64,000 nt of DNA from Acidobacteriota bacterium. Lineage in GTDB: Bacteria > Acidobacteriota > Blastocatellia > UBA7656. Of the stretch, positions 45,541-56,500 are shown in pieces; position 1 is the stretch's first letter, and each line of letters starts with the position of its first letter. The position numbers were made by a program, and so were the translations under genes. The stretch is taken from the NCBI GenBank assembly GCA_038040445.1, contig JBBPIG010000023.1, positions 54,522-118,521 of the forward strand, read 5' to 3'. Under the pieces are notes generated by a model. That model worked only from the letters and a program-made list of their open reading frames with translations, made no database searches and was not told where the DNA came from.

Positions 45541-47142
45541 ATGTCAGAACGACGGAGAAAATTCTGGGGTTGGGGTTGCGAAGGCGAAGGGCTCACCCGT
45601 GACGAGCTGAAGCTCCTTGACCCGGTATGGGCGAAGCGGCTCGGCGTGTCTGAGTTCGATGTCACGCCGCCGCCAACTGCCGAAGAAATCAACCTTCGAC
45701 CATCGCGAGTCTCGATCCCCAACTCGCTCGAAGAGGTGTGCACAACCGATCACTACGAACGGCTCGCTCACTGCTACGGTCAATCGTTCCCCGATAGCGT
45801 CCGCATCTTTCAGCGTGACTTCTCTAATCCGCCCGACGTCGTAGCGCTGCCGCGCGCTGAACAAGACATCGTGGATATCTTCGACTGGTGCAGCAGCACG
45901 GGCGCAGCCGCGATTCCCTACGGCGGCGGCTCGAGCGTCGTCGGCGGAGTCGAGCCGCCGCGATCGGAACACTATCGCGCGACCGTTACCATCGATCTGC
46001 GAAACTTGAATCGAGTGCTCGAGATCGATCTCGTTTCCGAAGCCGCTCGCATACAGGCGGGCGCCTACGGGCCGGCACTCGAAGCGCAACTGAAGCCGTC
46101 CGGCCTGACGCTGAGACACTTCCCGCAGTCGTTCGAGTTCTCGACGCTTGGCGGATGGATCGCCACCCGGTCCGGAGGTCACTTCGCTACGCTGCACACG
46201 CACATCGATGAGTTGGTCCAGTCGCTTCGCGTTGTAACCCCGCGAGGCGTCATTGAAACTCGCCGCTTGCCGGGCGACGGCGCGGGGCCGAGCGCGGATC
46301 GCTTGTTCATCGGCTCGGAAGGAATCTTCGGCATCATCACCGAAGCCTGGATGCGATTGCGCAAGCGGCCGGCGTTTCGCGCGGGGACAACGGTGAAGTT
46401 TGCTGACTTCTACAAGGCGGCCGATGCGGTGAGAGTCATTTCCCAAGCGGGTCTGTATCCCGCGAATTGCCGGTTGGTCGACGCCCAGGAAGCAGCGAAC
46501 GCGGGAGCTGGCGACGGCCGTCACGCGGTGCTGGTGCTGGCTTTTGAATCGGCGGATCATCCGCTCGACGCTTGGATGAGCCGGGCTCTCGAAGTTTGCG
46601 GAGATCACGGCGGCGAGTGGGATCGCGAAGCGCTTGCGAAGTCAGGTTCCCATCGCGAAGGCGCGGCGGGCGCGTGGCGGAACGCGTTTCTTCGAGCCTG
46701 CTACCTTCGCGAGAACATGGTCCCGCGAGGCGTGCTCTCGGATACTTTCGAAACCGCGATCACCTGGGAGCGCTTCGCCGATTTCCACTCCAACGTCAAG
46801 GACGAAGTTCAACGCGTCATCAGCGAAGTCACTGGCAATCGCGCGTGGGTGACCTGCCGATTCACTCACATTTATCCGGACGGCCCGGCACCCTATTTCA
46901 CCTTCGTCTCGATGGGCAACAAAGAGAAACTGCTCGACCAGTTTTACACAGTGAAGCTCGCGGCCTCGGAAGCGTTGATCAAGCATGGCGGGACGATCAC
47001 TCATCATCATGCCGTCGGCCGCATGCATCGCCCGCAGTATGACAGCCAGCGCCCCGATTTGTTCGCTGAAGCCTTGCGCGCGGCAAAACGCGAATTCGAC
47101 CCGAAGTGGATTCTCAACCCCGGAGTGCTGATCGATTTATAG
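45541..47142 (+). CDS. FAD-binding oxidase of the alkyl-DHAP synthase/glycolate oxidase family
   Basis: From ATG 45541 the protein has 533 residues. The FAD domain is recognisable by PYGGGSSVVGG, the GWIATRSGGHFATLHTHID segment and SEGIFGIITEAWMRLRK. The C-terminus carries HHHAVGRMH, the active-site His cluster seen in alkyldihydroxyacetonephosphate synthase and related oxidases. Two starts are possible; ATG 45511 would add 10 residues derived from repeat DNA and is less likely. The family oxidises 2-hydroxyacids or forms ether lipids. Substrate is unassigned. Cytoplasmic. Confidence 0.9.
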   Translation: MSERRRKFWGWGCEGEGLTRDELKLLDPVWAKRLGVSEFDVTPPPTAEEINLRPSRVSIPNSLEEVCTTDHYERLAHCYGQSFPDSVRIFQRDFSNPPDVVALPRAEQDIVDIFDWCSSTGAAAIPYGGGSSVVGGVEPPRSEHYRATVTIDLRNLNRVLEIDLVSEAARIQAGAYGPALEAQLKPSGLTLRHFPQSFEFSTLGGWIATRSGGHFATLHTHIDELVQSLRVVTPRGVIETRRLPGDGAGPSADRLFIGSEGIFGIITEAWMRLRKRPAFRAGTTVKFADFYKAADAVRVISQAGLYPANCRLVDAQEAANAGAGDGRHAVLVLAFESADHPLDAWMSRALEVCGDHGGEWDREALAKSGSHREGAAGAWRNAFLRACYLRENMVPRGVLSDTFETAITWERFADFHSNVKDEVQRVISEVTGNRAWVTCRFTHIYPDGPAPYFTFVSMGNKEKLLDQFYTVKLAASEALIKHGGTITHHHAVGRMHRPQYDSQRPDLFAEALRAAKREFDPKWILNPGVLIDL

Positions 47143-47293
47143 AGCAGGACCGAGAGTGGCATCTCCTTCTCTGGAACCCGCATCGAGCGGACCAAGACAC
47201 CCTTCTGCCAACCCTCCAGAGATTGACAAAGACTCCGCTCAGGAATACAACAAGCGCGACGGAGACTCCTTTGTTCTTTCAACAGGAACTGAA

Positions 47294-48385
47294 ATGAAAA
47301 GGAAATCAAACGATCAAAACACAGAAGGCCGGCGCGAGTTCTTGCAAGCCACTCTCGGCATCGCGGGTGTTTCCTTGTTAGAATCTCCGGCGCTTGCGAT
47401 GAGATACCCTCAAGCCCCCTCCGGCAATGGTTCGCACTCCGCCTCGATGATGAGCACGGCAGCGGACGCGTTCATCAGTTCGTTGTCCGCCGACCAGCGC
47501 GCGAAGGCCTCGTTCGCGTTCGAGGACGAGCAGCGGCTCGACTGGCATTTCATTCCCCGTGCGCGCAAAGGAATTCCATTCAAGGAGCTCGACCCCCCGC
47601 AGCGTCTTTTGGGTAACGCTCTAATGAGCGCAGGTCTCGGCCAGCGCGGGCTCATAAGGGCCGCGACCATCATGAGCCTCGACGCGATCCTGCGCGAGAT
47701 CGAGCAAGGCAAAGGACCAGTCCGCGACCCGGAGCTCTACTTCCTCAGCATCTTCGGCGATGCGCGGTCGGCCAAACCCTGGGGATGGAGAGTCGAAGGA
47801 CATCACGTGTCGCTGAACTTCACGCTCATCGACGGCAAGCACATCGCGTCGACGCCCGCCTTCTTCGGAGCGAATCCGGCCGAAGCCCTGCAGGGCCCGC
47901 GCAAAGGGCTGCGAGCGCTCGCTCCCGAAGAAGACCTGGCGCGGCTGCTGATAAAGTCGCTCGATGACAAGCAGCGCGCTCAAGCGGTCGTAAGCCAAAG
48001 CGCGCCAACCGATATTCTGTCCACCAATCTGCGAAAGGCGGAACCGCTCAAGCCCGCCGGTCTTCAAACCAGCAAGCTGGGTCAGAAGCAGCAAGACATT
48101 CTGATGACTCTTCTCAGTGAATACGCTTCGAGGCACGCGCCGGATATCGCCGCAGCCAGATTGGATAGAGTTCGCGCCGCGGGCTTAGCGAACATTTTCT
48201 TTGCGTGGGCGGGCGGGTTCGAAAAAGGTCAGCCGCATTACTATCGCATCCAGAGCACGGCGTTCCTTGTCGAATACGACAACATTCAGAACAACGCCAA
48301 CCACATTCACACAGTCTGGCGAGATTTCAATTCGGATTTCGGCGCAGACGTGCTGGCGTTGCACTACAAGCAAGATCACCGCTGA
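47294..48385 (+). CDS. DUF3500 protein with Tat-like signal
   Basis: From ATG 47294 the protein has 363 residues. A twin-arginine-like signal (GRREFLQATLGIAGVSLL) leads to the DUF3500 domain, with the strongly conserved ending RIQSTAFLVEYDNIQNNANH and IHTVWRDFNSDFG. The family is unassigned; members usually occur as exported proteins. Conserved Trp, His and Asp residues suggest an enzyme. The upstream frame to 47156 has no ribosome site. AGGA precedes the ATG. The FAD oxidase gene ends 151 bp upstream on the same strand. Confidence 0.86.
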   Translation: MKRKSNDQNTEGRREFLQATLGIAGVSLLESPALAMRYPQAPSGNGSHSASMMSTAADAFISSLSADQRAKASFAFEDEQRLDWHFIPRARKGIPFKELDPPQRLLGNALMSAGLGQRGLIRAATIMSLDAILREIEQGKGPVRDPELYFLSIFGDARSAKPWGWRVEGHHVSLNFTLIDGKHIASTPAFFGANPAEALQGPRKGLRALAPEEDLARLLIKSLDDKQRAQAVVSQSAPTDILSTNLRKAEPLKPAGLQTSKLGQKQQDILMTLLSEYASRHAPDIAAARLDRVRAAGLANIFFAWAGGFEKGQPHYYRIQSTAFLVEYDNIQNNANHIHTVWRDFNSDFGADVLALHYKQDHR

Positions 48386-48460
48386 GAGTTGCGCAAAACG
48401 GTTAGTCGACGTGTGTTACCGAGCCGTGTCGACCTTCCCATCGCGCTTGCAGGAGGAATA

Positions 48461-50101
48461 ATGAATACTCACGAATCCTCAAGACGAAAACTGTTCCGGA
48501 TCTTCTCTGCGGTTCTGTTGCTCGCCGCGCTTGCTTTCAGTTCGAGGCCCGCCGCTGCGCAGACTTGCGAGAAGCTCGCCGAACTCAAGCTCGTAAACAC
48601 TACGATCACGGCGGCGCAGTCCGTGGCGCCTGGAGCGTTCACTTCGGCAGCGGGCTCGGCCGCTCCTTTCAAAGAGCTGCCGGCCTTCTGTCGGGTCACC
48701 GGCGTGATCAAACCGACCGCTGACTCGGAGATTAAGTTTGAAGTGTGGATGCCGAGCACGGGCTGGAATGGAAAGTTTCAAGGCATCGGCAACGGCGGCT
48801 TCGCGGGGACGATCACTCAGCCGGCGCTGGCTGCCGCGGTTGCGCGCGGCTATGCGGCCGCCTCTACTGACACCGGTCACACTACTACGGATGCGAGCTG
48901 GGCGCTGGGACACCCTGAGAAGATCGTCGACTACGGGCATCGCGCGATCCACGAGATGACCGAGAAGGCCAAGTCGATCGTCAGTGCGTTCTACGGCAAT
49001 GGCCCGAAGCGTTCCTATTTCGCCAGTTGCTCGAACGGAGGACGGCAGGCATTGATGGAGGCGCAGCGCTATCCCAACGACTACGACGGACTGATCGCCG
49101 GCGCGCCCGCGAATCAGTTCACGCATATCCTCACCGGGTTCGCGTGGAATCTGCAGGCGACACTCAATGATCCAGCCAGCTACATCCCGGCGACTAAATT
49201 AAGAGCGATCGAGGCCGCGGCGCTGGCTGCATGTGACGCGCGGGATGGCGTGACAGACGGCGTGATTGACGATCCCACGAAATGCAGCTTCGATCCATCG
49301 GTCTTGCTTTGCAAAGGAGCCGAGTCGGACGCCTGCCTGACAGAAAAGCAAATCGTAGCGCTGAAGAAAATCTATGCCGGACCACGCACCTCGACGGGTG
49401 AGCAGATCATCCCCGGCTTTGTGCCTGGAGGCGAAACGGGTCCGGGCGGCTGGCTCGCCTGGATCACCGGGTCCGGGTCAAACAAAGGGCTGCAATTTTT
49501 TTTCGCCACGCAGACCTTCGCGAATATGATCTACAACAATCCGGCGTGGGACTTCAAAACTTTCAACCTCGACAAAGACACAAAGCTCGCCGATGAGAAG
49601 CTGGGTTCGCTTCTCAACGCTACCGACCCGAACCTGAAAGCTTTCAAAGCGCGCGGCGGCAAGCTGATCTTGTATCACGGCTGGAGTGACGCCGCGCTTC
49701 CACCGGTCAACACGATAAACTACTTCCGGAACGTGGTGTCGAAAATGGGCGAGCGTGACGCAGGTTCATTCATTCGGCTCTTCATGGTTCCGGGCATGCA
49801 GCATTGCGCCGGCGGCCCTGGCCCGAGCAGCTTCGGGGCATTCGTCACCGGCGGACAATCCGACGCGCAACACGACATGTCAGTCGCGCTTGAACGCTGG
49901 GTCGAAGAAGGCATCGCCCCGGATCAAATCATCGCTGTGAAGCGGCAGGGCATTGACCCGAAGAGCCCTGTAACTCGCACGCGCCCACTCTGCCCGTACC
50001 CGCAGGTGGCGCGCTACAAAGGGAGCGGGAGCACGGACGACGCCGCGAATTTCGTTTGCACGGCGGAGAAGTCTGATCTGGGCTTGAAGAAGAATAAATG
50101 A
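48461..50101 (+). CDS. Secreted tannase/feruloyl-esterase-family hydrolase
   Basis: ATG 48461 with AGGAGG 5 bases upstream gives 546 residues. A Sec signal ([16 protein letters not shown]) precedes an alpha/beta-hydrolase of the tannase family. The CS-D-HC motif is visible: Cys-Ser in [10 protein letters not shown], Asp in [10 protein letters not shown] and His-Cys in MQHCAGG. Additional Cys residues ([18 protein letters not shown]) may form disulfides. The enzyme hydrolyses ester bonds of phenolic compounds such as gallates or ferulates. It fits breakdown of plant-derived material outside the cytoplasm. Confidence 0.92.
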   Translation: MNTHESSRRKLFRIFSAVLLLAALAFSSRPAAAQTCEKLAELKLVNTTITAAQSVAPGAFTSAAGSAAPFKELPAFCRVTGVIKPTADSEIKFEVWMPSTGWNGKFQGIGNGGFAGTITQPALAAAVARGYAAASTDTGHTTTDASWALGHPEKIVDYGHRAIHEMTEKAKSIVSAFYGNGPKRSYFASCSNGGRQALMEAQRYPNDYDGLIAGAPANQFTHILTGFAWNLQATLNDPASYIPATKLRAIEAAALAACDARDGVTDGVIDDPTKCSFDPSVLLCKGAESDACLTEKQIVALKKIYAGPRTSTGEQIIPGFVPGGETGPGGWLAWITGSGSNKGLQFFFATQTFANMIYNNPAWDFKTFNLDKDTKLADEKLGSLLNATDPNLKAFKARGGKLILYHGWSDAALPPVNTINYFRNVVSKMGERDAGSFIRLFMVPGMQHCAGGPGPSSFGAFVTGGQSDAQHDMSVALERWVEEGIAPDQIIAVKRQGIDPKSPVTRTRPLCPYPQVARYKGSGSTDDAANFVCTAEKSDLGLKKNK

Positions 50102-50113
50102 CCACGGTGCCCG

Positions 50114-50252
50114 CCCGGGTTTTCGCGTCTTTGCGCATCTTTGCGACTTTGCGCGAACCCGGCTTCCGAAAGGAGATTGGACCAAGAGATCTAGCGCGTT
50201 TCGCGCAAGGCCCGCGAAGATCCGCAAAGACCGCCAAAGACTGCCGACTCTC
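50114..50252. repeat. TTTGCGC/GCGCAAA-type imperfect palindrome
   Basis: Words such as CGTCTTTGCGCATCTTTGCG, read in one direction, recur complemented later (CGCGAAGATCCGCAAAGACC). It lies in the 216-bp gap between the esterase and the next gene. Weakly supported as a repeat. Confidence 0.45.
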
Positions 50253-50317
50253 CCACGGAAGATTTCTGGGCGCTCACGCGTCAAAGGTGAAACAATTCCG
50301 CTTAAGGAGGAACGAGT

Positions 50318-50761
50318 ATGAAGATTCAACGAATTCTCATCGCTCTCACCGTTATCAATCTCGGCCTTGCGATGTTCCTGCTGGCGCAGATCCGGCGGGT
50401 CGACGCGGGTAGTGTCGAGACTCGTGGCATCGAGGCGGATGGCGTCGCACCGGTGCTGCGTGGCCGCGAGCTTGAGATCGTCGACGATCAGGGAAGAGTT
50501 CGAGCAAGCATAAAGATTCACGCGGGAGATCCGAAGTTCAAGATGCCGGATGGCAAGATTGGGTATCCTGAAACCGTGATGTTTCGGCTGATCGATCCGA
50601 ACGGGCGTCCCGAGGTGAAACTCGGAGCTTCTATCGAAGGCGGGGGGCTCGGACTCATCGGCGAAAGTGACACGACACATGCTTTGTTGCAAGCGGAGGG
50701 CGCCCAGAGTTCCTTGAAATTGACAAACAAGGACGGACGGCAGCAGCTAATCAAGCCGTAG
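50318..50761 (+). CDS. Small membrane-anchored protein with a repeat-like beta domain
   Basis: The 147-residue protein has an N-terminal membrane anchor (IALTVINLGLAMFLLAQI), then a beta-rich region with the motif LRGRELEIVDDQGRVRASIK, followed by VMFRLIDPNGRPEVKLGASI, a theme of short conserved strands. I do not recognise a family. AAGGAGG precedes ATG 50318. It is probably displayed outside the inner membrane. Confidence 0.72.
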   Translation: MKIQRILIALTVINLGLAMFLLAQIRRVDAGSVETRGIEADGVAPVLRGRELEIVDDQGRVRASIKIHAGDPKFKMPDGKIGYPETVMFRLIDPNGRPEVKLGASIEGGGLGLIGESDTTHALLQAEGAQSSLKLTNKDGRQQLIKP

Positions 50762-50907
50762 AGTCTGCGCCGATGGCGGAAATGTCTTTCACCCCGGACA
50801 AACTGGGCCTGTTGCTGTCGATGTGCGGCCCAAGATATAATTATGCGCGTCCGAACATCGTCCAACTCAGCTTCAACCGAAACGCGATTCGAAAGGAGAA
50901 AGATTAT

Positions 50908-51753
50908 ATGCGCAGCAAACACAATCTATCGGCCGCCTTGCTCGCCACGGCTGCGGTCACAGTTCTCCTCATTCCGTCAGTCGCGCGAGCGATCGTCTAT
51001 GGCTTCGTGGACGGACACAATGTCTTCGCCAACACCGGCGCGTTCATCGTCAAGTCGCCGACCACCGGCAACATCTTTCCTATCTGTACGGGGACGTTGA
51101 TCTCGCCTACCGTCTTCTTGACGGCTAGCCATTGCACCGCGTTCTTCGAGCAGGATCTTGCTCCGCAGGGCTACACCGCGTTTGTCAGTTTCGACAATCC
51201 GATCCCCTTCGGCGATTTGACCAGCAATCTCACCAAACTAATTCCCGTCACCCAGGTCGTGACCAATCCGGGATTTAACCACACTCAGAGCGATCCAGGA
51301 GATATCGGCGTCCTATTGGTGCAAGCCACAGATACGCAGGGCATCACTCCTGCGACACTTCCGGCCGCCGGGCTACTAGATCAACTGTCGGCGCAAAATG
51401 GATTGAAGAACGCTGTCTTCACTCCCGTCGGATACGGTCTGCAGAACCGGATGACCGGCGGCGGGCCGCCGTTCTTTCAGGATATGAATCCAGTGCCGAG
51501 AATGTTTGCCTTTTCCAGTTTCAATTCCCTGAATAAAGCTTTTCTCCGGCTGTCGCAAAATCCTTCGACGGGCAATGGCGGAACTTGCTTCGGCGATTCG
51601 GGCGGGCCCAATTTCTTCAATCACAACGGTGCGCGGCTGTTGGCGGCAATCACCATCACCGGCGACTCGGTTTGCCGCTCGACCAATGTTACTTACCGTC
51701 TCGACACCGCTTCCTCGCGGAATTTCCTCGCGCCCTATGTGACGCTTCCTTGA
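50908..51753 (+). CDS. Secreted trypsin-like serine protease (S1 family)
   Basis: ATG 50908 has AAAGGAGA upstream and gives 281 residues. A Sec signal (LLATAAVTVLLIPSVARA) precedes the chymotrypsin fold. The triad is His75 in LTASHC, Asp132 in DPGDIGVLLV and Ser231 in CFGDSGGP. Cysteines around His and Ser could form the usual disulfides. It is probably an exported endopeptidase. The earlier in-frame ATG at 50773 would precede the signal by 45 residues and is rejected. Confidence 0.92.
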   Translation: MRSKHNLSAALLATAAVTVLLIPSVARAIVYGFVDGHNVFANTGAFIVKSPTTGNIFPICTGTLISPTVFLTASHCTAFFEQDLAPQGYTAFVSFDNPIPFGDLTSNLTKLIPVTQVVTNPGFNHTQSDPGDIGVLLVQATDTQGITPATLPAAGLLDQLSAQNGLKNAVFTPVGYGLQNRMTGGGPPFFQDMNPVPRMFAFSSFNSLNKAFLRLSQNPSTGNGGTCFGDSGGPNFFNHNGARLLAAITITGDSVCRSTNVTYRLDTASSRNFLAPYVTLP

Positions 51754-51855
51754 TGACGCAGGGAAACTGTTGTGAGTCCTCGATCTCACAGCATGAGATC
51801 GAAGACTCCGCCGGGCGCAAGTCCGACTTCCAAGAGTCTCGCAGCCAATCGCGAT

Positions 51856-53226
51856 TCAACACGGTGCAAACGTAAAAACAACAACCCCCAATACAAACCA
51901 CAGCAACGCGAAGATCAAACCATAGCCGAAGAACTCCCGGAAGTTCACTCGCGCGACTCCGGCAACAACAACATACCAGAACGGCGCAATCAGATTCCCC
52001 ATGTGATCGCCGATGCTCAACGCCAGAAGCCCGCGCTGGACCGTTACGCCGGCGGCGGTTGCGGCCGCCGATGTCACGTAGCCCTGAATAACCCACTGCC
52101 CGCCGCTGGACGGAACGAAGATCGACACGATCGTTCCTGACAAGGCAGCCAGAAACGGAAACGAATAAGGCGTCGAGACCGATGAAACTAGACCTGCCAG
52201 CACCTCTCCGACTGATGTGAACTGAATGAGCCCCGCCACTCCCGCGTACATCGGATAGATGATAATCACCGGCCAGCTCGAGACGACTGCGCGCTGCAGC
52301 GTCTGAGTGAAACGGTAGATCGTTCGGTGCAGGAGCAAACAAGAGAACAGCAGAATCGTGTTGAGAGAATTGATGTCCAGACTGAGATGTCTGACACCGA
52401 AGTGATTGTACAACCAGCCGGCCAGAACCACGCAGATCACGAGCGGGACGATCGGGTTGCGCTCGAGGCGTTCTGAGAAGTTTGCCGCTCCCGGATCGAT
52501 CGGCGTTCCTTCCTCGCTCAGCTTGCAGGCGTCCGGAAACTCGGAGACGGGCCTGACGTTCTTTGGCATAAGCAGATAACCAACGACGATCAGAATCGCG
52601 ACGAAGGCAACCTCGTGTATTATCGCGGCAGGCGACCAGATCGTCGTGCTCAAAGGGAGGATGCCTATGTTCTTCTCGAGGAAGTGACCCGGCGTTGCCA
52701 TCAAAAGCGCTGCGCTCGACGACAGGCCGAATTGCCACGCCGCGTTGGCCCCCCATAGCAACGCCAACAGGAAGAGAAAGTCCAGCTTGATGCCTTTGCG
52801 TTCGGCCTCGCGAGCAAAGTGCACCGCGATCAGCGGAGTCATCGCGATTCCCAGACCCCAATAGAGGTACGCAGCAGCGGCGGTCACCAGCACTGAGAGC
52901 GCGATTGCCTGGAACTGTGTTTTCGGCAACCGGGAGAGACGTGTGATCGCGGTCTTGAAGAACGGGGTTGCTCCGAGTACCGAGCTCAGCACGATTATCA
53001 GGGTCATCTGCATCGTGAAGGGCAAAAGCATCCAGAGCCCCTGGTAGTAGGCCTCCAAAGTCTTGCTTGCCGAGTTGCCCATGGCCAGCGCCATGCCCGC
53101 GAGTATCAGCAGAAGGAGCACCGATGCGGTTATCGCGTCGGGCACGAAGCGGCCCATAACGTGTGCGAAAATCTCGAGCTTACTTCCGCGCGAGTCCGCT
53201 TTTTCGCCTGGCTGGGTCGTCGACAT
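51856..53226 (-). CDS. atoE: AtoE-type short-chain fatty-acid transporter
   Basis: This 456-residue protein has about 12-13 membrane helices and typical AtoE/short-chain fatty-acid transporter features, notably the strongly conserved SIFVPSSGGQWVIQG and WGANAAWQFGLSSSAALLMATP-like segments. It probably takes up short-chain fatty acids such as acetoacetate or butyrate. A near-consensus GGAGGTGATC site precedes the ATG. It runs convergently with the S1 protease gene and has a terminator upstream that isolates it from the M14 peptidase gene. Confidence 0.9.
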   Translation of the reverse strand: MSTTQPGEKADSRGSKLEIFAHVMGRFVPDAITASVLLLLILAGMALAMGNSASKTLEAYYQGLWMLLPFTMQMTLIIVLSSVLGATPFFKTAITRLSRLPKTQFQAIALSVLVTAAAAYLYWGLGIAMTPLIAVHFAREAERKGIKLDFLFLLALLWGANAAWQFGLSSSAALLMATPGHFLEKNIGILPLSTTIWSPAAIIHEVAFVAILIVVGYLLMPKNVRPVSEFPDACKLSEEGTPIDPGAANFSERLERNPIVPLVICVVLAGWLYNHFGVRHLSLDINSLNTILLFSCLLLHRTIYRFTQTLQRAVVSSWPVIIIYPMYAGVAGLIQFTSVGEVLAGLVSSVSTPYSFPFLAALSGTIVSIFVPSSGGQWVIQGYVTSAAATAAGVTVQRGLLALSIGDHMGNLIAPFWYVVVAGVARVNFREFFGYGLIFALLWFVLGVVVFTFAPC

Positions 53227-53293
53227 GAACTAGATCACCTCCAAGAAATGTCTCGCCGTTCGAGTCTCGGCGAGTTGGTTCGACCGCATAACT

Positions 53294-53326
53294 AAAAAAG
53301 GGCGGTCCGCTCTTGAAACCGCCCCT
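53294..53326 (-). terminator. Intrinsic terminator (minus strand)
   Basis: On the minus strand GGGCGGT and ACCGCCC form a 7-bp GC-rich stem with an 11-base loop, followed at once by TTTTTT. This is a standard Rho-independent terminator, placed to end transcripts of the M14 peptidase gene (stop at 53549) before the AtoE gene. Confidence 0.8.
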
Positions 53327-53391
53327 TCAGAAATCACCGAAAAGCTTCAAAGGATCACAGGCCGGGTCCGCCAAACTTCAGTTTATCGATA

Positions 53392-53540
53392 CCCACTTCG
53401 TGAGAAGTGGGTTCGTAATGTTGTAGCCTGCAACGAAGCGCGCCTGGCGCCGCGCATACCCACTTCGTGAGAAGTGGGTACGTGATGTTGTAGCCTATCG
53501 AGGCCCGAAACAGTCCTGCGCGCTTAATGCAGGCTACAAC
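53392..53540. repeat. Two copies of the CCCACTTC hairpin repeat plus an inverted flank
   Basis: Stems CCCACTTC/GAAGTGGG around a GTGA loop occur at 53392-53413 and 53459-53480, each followed by TGTTGTAGCCT. The word ATGTTGTAGCCTGCA returns inverted near 53525. Same family as 2830-2937 with one base pair changed in both arms. Confidence 0.85.
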
Positions 53541-53548
53541 ATGTCCGT

Positions 53549-56500
53549 CTATTGATCGTTCCCGGTTGCTGCGTCTGGTCGTCTTGCGGGAGGCTCGGGC
53601 CTTCCAGCGCCAAGGTTGTTGTAGTTCATCGCCGCGTTGAACAACAAGAAGAAGCTTCCCTGAGTCTGATGCCGCCACATCGGGTTGTTCGCGAACATCA
53701 CCACGTGACCCTTGCCTACAGGCACATCGACGACCGCCGCCTTGCCCGCAAGCTCCGACCCGCCGGCCAGCATTCCGCTAATCAGCAGCTCCTTCTCATT
53801 CGTGTTGAAGCGCAGCACGACTCGCGGCCTCATATTCACAGGCGGAATCAGCGCTGCCGCGAACTGACGCATTTCCTCGGGGATGCCTTCTTCCCCGGGG
53901 CGCGTCTGTTGTTGCGGACGCTGTCCGGCTTGCGGCATTGACTGAATGATATCCGGATCGGTCATCGTTCCCCGGCCTGATGGCCGCTGGCCTGGAGCGA
54001 CGCCGCCTCCTCCGCCGCCACCCCCACCGCCGCCTCCTCCGCCGCCGAAGCCACCCGGCAGCGCGCTCACGTTCAACAAAGGCGCCTGATTGAAGTAGAC
54101 CGGAAGCGAGTCACCATAGCCGTAGGCGATCGGGCTCTTCTTATCCGCAAACGTCGCGTTGAAAATCGAACCGCGCGCTTGAAGCTGACGGGAGGGTTCT
54201 ATCGTGACTCCTGTCGTGATGCCATAGTCGATCGGGATCTGCGAGATGTTGGTGATCGTGATGAACAATCCCCCGTCCTCGATGAACCGCTGGAGATTCA
54301 ATACGCCCCGAAGCTCGATGCCCCCGCGCATGTCGTCCGTTTGATCGGGCGAGAAACCAAAGTTCGGGGTCAACTCGGACTGCTTCCAGGGCACCGGGTC
54401 GCCCCGCTTTGGCATGCCGTTGACGATCGACTGAGCCGAGCCGCCGACGGGCGGGAAGAGGATCACGTCGTACTTATCCTTGAGGTTTGGCGTGTCGCGG
54501 AGCACGTGAACCGAAATGTACGAGTAAGGAATCTGCAAGCGGTCGAACTCGATTCTGTACCAGCCTTCGTTCTGAGTATTGGTCCAGGTGTGAACTATGG
54601 CGATGCGCGCCGCGGCGATCTCGTGACTCTTTACTTCAGGCAGCTTGTCGACCGCCAGCGCCGTCAATCCCAGTTCCGTCACCGCCGCATCGAGCCGCTG
54701 ACGTGCGTCCGCCGGATTGCCTTCGGTCTTGATGATGAACGAGCCGGCGTTGAACTGCTGATCGGCGATCTTGAACGAGTCTTCGGCCGCTTCCATCTTT
54801 ACGTCCTTGAGCTTGTACCGAAGCGTTGCCAGCGTGTTGTCCGCGGTGTGATTGATGACGAAACCGGCTGTGGCAGCCGATCCCGCGATCTTGCCCCGAA
54901 CCCTGACGTCACTGGTCAGCAACACCATCGGGGCTTCAAGGATCGCCTTATCGGTGATCCGCACCGTCTTCACGTTGCGAAGCGCGCCCAGCGTCCAACC
55001 CGTGTCGTCGTAGGGCCGTGGGTCGTTCACGTTGTAGTACTGGGTGTCGAAGAGCATGTCCGCCATTCGCGAATACGGTTGGTCCATGCGAACGATGTAA
55101 GAACCCGCCGGAAACCTTTGCTCTTTGAAGGCAAATTCCTTCGTTGCCGTCTGAACTTCGACTCCCATCAAGCGAAGGAGGTTTATCATGTCTGCTGCTT
55201 CAACCGGACGCGGAGTGTCGCCCGGGATCACCCATGCATAAGGCCCTTCGTTTGTGGCCTTGGAAATCGACCGCTTGCTCTTGATGTAAAAGTTGTTCAG
55301 GAAGCGGTCCTTCTGATTTGCGACGTAATTCATCGCGAACAGGATCGCCGATTGCTGCATGTTGATGTTGTTTCGGATCGACCACTTCACCCACGGAAGC
55401 GGTGGATTGGGACGGAACCAATCGCGCCCGGACTGCGCGCCAACGTTGCGAACGCTGGTGTCCGCGCCCTGTCCACCAAACGTCTCGTAGAACCTTCCGA
55501 TCGAGTTGTGCCCGTTCGCGACGTAGAACATATAGTTCGGCGCCCATCCATCGTAGAACCCGTGAGTCCACACACCGGGCACTCCGCGTTTGGTCATCTC
55601 TTCGATCTCGTGATAGGCGAGCACGTGCCACTCATCGATGACCAGCGGGTCGAGCCACGCGTTGTATGGACCAGTTCCGGTCGATGTGTACAGGAACGGG
55701 ACTGATTCGTGCAGGTCGTGAAGCACAACCGGATGATACTCGAGGAACGTCTTCATCTGGTTCCGGGATAGCGCAAGCGCCATGCCGAGCCCGTCCCGGT
55801 TGTTGTCGTGCGCGACGTACTTGCCCCAGTACAGCAGTGGCGGCGTCTGCTTATTCGGATTCGCCTTGCGATAGTTGTACAGATCAACCGCACGATCTCG
55901 GCCATCTACTTCGAGTGCGGGGGTGATCATCACGATGACGTTCTTGCGTATTGCCTCGATGACCGGCGAATCCTCGACGGCCAGCCGATAGGCAAGCTCC
56001 ATCAACATCTCGGGCGAGCCTTGCTCGGGCGAGTGGATTGATCCCGACGCCCAGTAGAAAGCCTTGCCTTCGCCGATCAACTGTTGAGCCGCGGCGGCGT
56101 CCGTCTTGCGCGGGTCGGCAAGCTTTGCCGTGATCTCCTTGTAGCGGTCGAGCTTCGCGATATTCGCTTCGTCGCTGACCACCACGAGCATCTGCTCCTT
56201 GCCTTCCTCGGAGCGTTCGGGCGCAGTGAACACCCGAACCCGGGGACTGGACTTCTCAAGCTCGCGATAGTAGCGATACATATCCTTCGTGTAGGTGAGC
56301 TTGTTGGGCGTGCCCACGACGTAGCCGAGGACCTTATCGGGCGAGGGCACTTTGTCCGACGCCGGCAGGTGATCGACAAGCTCGGTTAGAAAGTATTTCT
56401 CGGTCGTGTACTCTTTGATCTTCGCCGTGTACTCCTCGTTGATCTTCGAGGCGGGCGCGCCAGTCTTGGCCTTGTCTTTCTTTTGCGGTGCGGATCGCGG

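Noticed and set aside
51689..52861. 390-residue minus-strand frame overlapping the AtoE gene
   Set aside because: Out of frame with the transporter; lacks membrane helices and any motif.
54179..55705. 508-residue plus-strand reading frame
   Set aside because: Antisense to the M14 peptidase, whose signal peptide, zinc ligands and ribosome site are clear; the antisense product has no domain logic.
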